A stretch of 64,000 bases of DNA, from contig NZ_CP060039.1 in assembly GCF_014211915.1 (NCBI RefSeq), positions 3,100,001 through 3,164,000 of the forward strand, read 5' to 3'. The DNA is from Burkholderia cenocepacia (GTDB lineage Bacteria; Pseudomonadota; Gammaproteobacteria; Burkholderiales; Burkholderiaceae). The position numbers and the translations under genes are program-made. The first letter of the stretch is position 1. Every line of letters begins with the position of its first letter. Of the stretch, positions 61,752 to 64,000 are shown in pieces. Under the pieces are notes generated by a model, which ran no database searches, had not been told where the DNA came from, and saw only the letters and a program-made list of their open reading frames with translations.

Positions 61752-62006
61752 ATGACCTCGCACGACAAGAAGATCTGGTTTCCGGCGAAGCGCTACGGCT
61801 GGGGATGGGGATTGCCGGTCGCGTGGCAGGGCTGGATCGTGCTGCTGCTGTTCGCGATCGGCGTCATCGCGAGTGCATGGCTCGTGCCGCCGCATCGGTC
61901 GCCGGTGGCGTACGGGGCATGCCTCATGGTGCTGGTCGCGCTGCTGACTGCGGTGTGCTGGCTCAAGGGCGAGAAGCCCCGGTGGCGATGGGGCAACGAC
62001 GATTGA
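61752..62006 (+). CDS. Small two-helix membrane protein
   Basis: An 84-residue protein with two transmembrane helices (about 27-46 and 53-71). It starts MTSHDKKIWFPAKRYGWGWGLP and ends LKGEKPRWRWGNDD, so both termini are aromatic and charged. AGGAG lies 6 bp before the ATG. It resembles short uncharacterised membrane proteins of Burkholderiales; function unknown. Confidence 0.7.
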   Translation: MTSHDKKIWFPAKRYGWGWGLPVAWQGWIVLLLFAIGVIASAWLVPPHRSPVAYGACLMVLVALLTAVCWLKGEKPRWRWGNDD

Positions 62007-62269
62007 GCTGACACATCGAAGTCGTTTTTGCTGCCTGACGACCGCGCGTCGTACGGCGGTGCATGCAGCGTCGGCTCGCCGCGCACCGTGCCCGGCAACC
62101 GCCGGAACGGGACGCCATTTTGTTCAGTTTGACACCGGCGTTGGCCAGACAGCATGCTGGTGCCGCGCATGCATTTTCTTTCGACGGGACCGGTTGCGCC
62201 GTAACGTCATCGAAGCCTGCCAATATCCGCTCTGGCCATACCTGCTCCATTACACGGGATTTCGTAAGC

Positions 62270-62965
62270 ATGAGTCACATCCACTTCATTGGCGGGGAAA
62301 AAGGCGGCGTCGGCAAATCGCTCGCGGCCCGCGTGCTGGCCCAGTATTTCATCGATCGGAGCATGTCCTTCGTGGGCTTCGATACCGACCGATCGCACGG
62401 CGCGCTCCTGCGGTTCTATGCCGATTTTGCCGCGCCCGCCGTGCTCGACCAGCATGACAGCCTCGATCCGGTCATGGAATCGGCGCTCGAAGATCCGCAA
62501 CGGCGCATACTGGTGGATCTCGCGGCCCAGACGCGGCAGTCGCTCGCCAAGTGGCTCGACGATTCGGACGTAGTCGACTTCGCCAAGGAACACGGCCTCA
62601 CGCTGACGTGGTGGCACGTGATGGACACTGGACGCGATTCGGTCGATCTGCTGCGGCAATGGCTCGACGAATTCGGCGGACGAATCAAGCTGGTGCTGGT
62701 GCTGAATGAAGTCCGCGGCGATCGCTTCGAGATTCTGGAGGCCTCCGGCGAACGCGAGCGGGCCGAAGCCCTTGGCGCCAGCGTGATTACGCTGCGCCGC
62801 CTGCCCGATACGACCATGCAGAAGATCGATCGGCAAAGCGCGAGCTTCTGGGCGGCGGTCAATCATCCCGACCGCGCCGCCACGGGGCTCGGCTTGCTGG
62901 AACGGCAGCGCGTCAAGGTCTGGCTGCATCGTACTTATGAGGAGCTGGGCACGCTCGCCCTGTAG
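62270..62965 (+). CDS. ParA/MinD-type P-loop ATPase
   Basis: A 231-residue protein with the deviant Walker A motif GGEKGGVGKS at 8-17, including the signature Lys11. GFDTDRSHGALLRF follows as the switch-like Asp region and RILVDLAAQTRQSL as Walker B. It resembles orphan ParA-like or mobilisation-type ATPases more than chromosomal ParA or MinD; no ParB or MinE partner is nearby. The ATG at 62270 has no strong ribosome binding site. The next gene, 73 bp downstream, is of unknown function and probably co-transcribed. Confidence 0.82.
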   Translation: MSHIHFIGGEKGGVGKSLAARVLAQYFIDRSMSFVGFDTDRSHGALLRFYADFAAPAVLDQHDSLDPVMESALEDPQRRILVDLAAQTRQSLAKWLDDSDVVDFAKEHGLTLTWWHVMDTGRDSVDLLRQWLDEFGGRIKLVLVLNEVRGDRFEILEASGERERAEALGASVITLRRLPDTTMQKIDRQSASFWAAVNHPDRAATGLGLLERQRVKVWLHRTYEELGTLAL

Positions 62966-63038
62966 CACGGGCCCGTGACGGTGCGGAGTGTGCGGCGGGT
63001 TGCCCGCGTGGCTCATACCGGGAAAACTTGGAGGCTCG

Positions 63039-63842
63039 ATGGCCGATCACGACAGACTGCATCCACTCCGTCCGTTCCTGAAAAACTGGGTCTGGGAGCA
63101 CGGTCGAATCGGGACGCGCTATCTGGACTGCGTGGATCGCGAAATCAAGTTCGACGAAGGCAAGAAATCGCATTTCGCCGCCGAGCAATATACCTACGTG
63201 CCGCTGGGCAAGAACGCTGAGGACGACACGTCCGCGGAGGGTCCCGCGATCCACGATGCCGGACTTGCCCGCTTTTTGCGGGCGGCGCAGATGGGCACGC
63301 CCGGGGAAGCCGGCTCCGTGGCGGAGGTTCAGCGCGCGGTGCAGGATTGCGTGGAGATCGGCCTGTTCAGCGCGTATCAACGGGAGGCTCGCCAGGCATG
63401 GGCCCGCTACGCGCAGGAACCGATGTTCGAGGACGAGATCCGCGCGGCGGTCGTCGACGACATCCGGCGAATTTACGTCGGCATGCGAGAACAGCTGGCG
63501 CTGTACGATTTCAGTGTGCTCTACGGCTTGCCCACGCCGCTGCTGATCAGCGACACCCCCTTCATCGACTGGCGCGTGATCGCCAGTCCGGCACTTCCGT
63601 TCGTCTCGCTTCCGCTGGGACCTTACTGCCTGCTGGTAGGCGCGCCGTCGGGCAGAAGTAGCCGAATCGGCCCGGTGGTCTGGAAGGCCGCTGCCGCGCT
63701 GGGGCCGTTGAAGGACCACAACCGCCGGATCGAGGAGCATGCGCGGCTGTGGCTGGTGGCGACCACCGATGATCAACTCGTCGCGGCACAAAGTCGCATC
63801 GTCTCGGCCGCGGGCACCAGGCAAGGCGAGGCGAAGCCTTGA
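63039..63842 (+). CDS. Uncharacterised protein, DUF4238-like
   Basis: A 267-residue cytoplasmic protein. The N-terminal PFLKNWVWEHGRIGTRYLDCVDREI...FAAEQYTYVP and the later LLISDTPFIDW...PFVSLPLGPYCLLVG resemble, by eye, the two conserved blocks of DUF4238 (a Phe-Leu-x-Asn-Phe start and a Ser-Asp-x-Pro block followed by Pro-Leu-x-Pro). The middle is helical. GGAGG lies 6 bp before the ATG at 63039. It follows the ParA-like gene. The domain assignment is tentative and the function unknown. Confidence 0.6.
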   Translation: MADHDRLHPLRPFLKNWVWEHGRIGTRYLDCVDREIKFDEGKKSHFAAEQYTYVPLGKNAEDDTSAEGPAIHDAGLARFLRAAQMGTPGEAGSVAEVQRAVQDCVEIGLFSAYQREARQAWARYAQEPMFEDEIRAAVVDDIRRIYVGMREQLALYDFSVLYGLPTPLLISDTPFIDWRVIASPALPFVSLPLGPYCLLVGAPSGRSSRIGPVVWKAAAALGPLKDHNRRIEEHARLWLVATTDDQLVAAQSRIVSAAGTRQGEAKP

Positions 63843-63944
63843 CCGGTAGCGTCGAGTGGCGGCGCGGTCGCATCAGGTCCGGTTTGTCCTGTTGCCGCTC
63901 CCGCCCCTGCACCGCTTCGTCGACCCGTCGGAATCCAGCACGTC

Positions 63945-64000
63945 TCAGGCGCGAATCCCGCGCCAAAGCACCAGCTTCTGCTCGAACGACAGCATCGCGT
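63945..64000 (-). CDS. C-terminal end of an unidentified protein
   Basis: The minus strand from the right edge reads AMLSFEQKLVLWRGIRA and a TGA. It would be the end of a gene entering from beyond the window. Too short to identify, and coding is not certain. Confidence 0.3.
   Translation of the reverse strand, partial: AMLSFEQKLVLWRGIRA

Overview
The window reads as a core segment of a Burkholderia chromosome, most likely Burkholderia cepacia complex chromosome 1. Evidence: very high GC with G/C-ending codons, Burkholderia-type gene content and order (purD-hemF-nadD-rsfS-rlmH-maf-rng, a second giant FtsK, PHB depolymerase, solitary RnfB next to nth, a DUF6726-type lipoprotein), and weak SD sites combined with TAnAAT-like -10 boxes. 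The species is inferred; no rRNA or tRNA gene, insertion sequence, prophage or CRISPR array was seen.

Layout. 1-5.1 kb: the high-affinity K+ uptake operon kdp on the minus strand (an unnamed 35-aa membrane peptide, kdpF, kdpA, kdpB, kdpC, start of kdpD), chained at its 5' end by two ATGA overlaps. 5.2-7.6 kb: quinone oxidoreductase, methylglyoxal synthase and an atypical SDR (all minus). 7.7-16.1 kb: plus-strand housekeeping genes upp, yebC, purD, hemF, nadD, rsfS, rlmH, maf (frameshifted at its 5' end), rng, yggL. 16.5-19.8 kb: a PRC-barrel lipoprotein translationally coupled to an MFS transporter, a FUSC membrane protein and an RcnB-like periplasmic protein. 19.9-27.6 kb: lipopolysaccharide transport and core assembly (msbA, two GT2 glycosyltransferases, an O-antigen ligase, two GT9 heptosyltransferase-like enzymes). 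27.9-33.4 kb: dnaE divergent from trhO and gluQRS. 33.7-38.3 kb: rhlE, MliC-like protein, small lipoprotein, purT, META lipoprotein. 38.5-43.1 kb: an FtsK translocase of 1528 residues with a roughly 850-residue low-complexity linker. 43.2-50.7 kb: lactonase, GH15 glycosidase, PHB depolymerase with a striking promoter/operator palindrome, TetR regulator, rnfB-nth. 50.8-58.6 kb: EamA exporter, DUF1841, two monohaem cytochromes c, MoxR/VWA pair, BenE, transaldolase, VOC protein. 58.7-64 kb: DUF3311-MctP monocarboxylate permease, spermidine-synthase-like protein, small membrane protein, and an uncharacterised pair of a ParA-type ATPase and a DUF4238-like protein.

Most genes are ordinary housekeeping functions. 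The points most worth a second look are the maf frameshift, the 13-bp inverted repeat flanking the phaZ promoter, the ParA/DUF4238-like pair, the unannotated peptide heading the kdp operon, the SDR that has lost its YxxxK, apparently leaderless dnaE and upp transcripts, and the FtsK linker.
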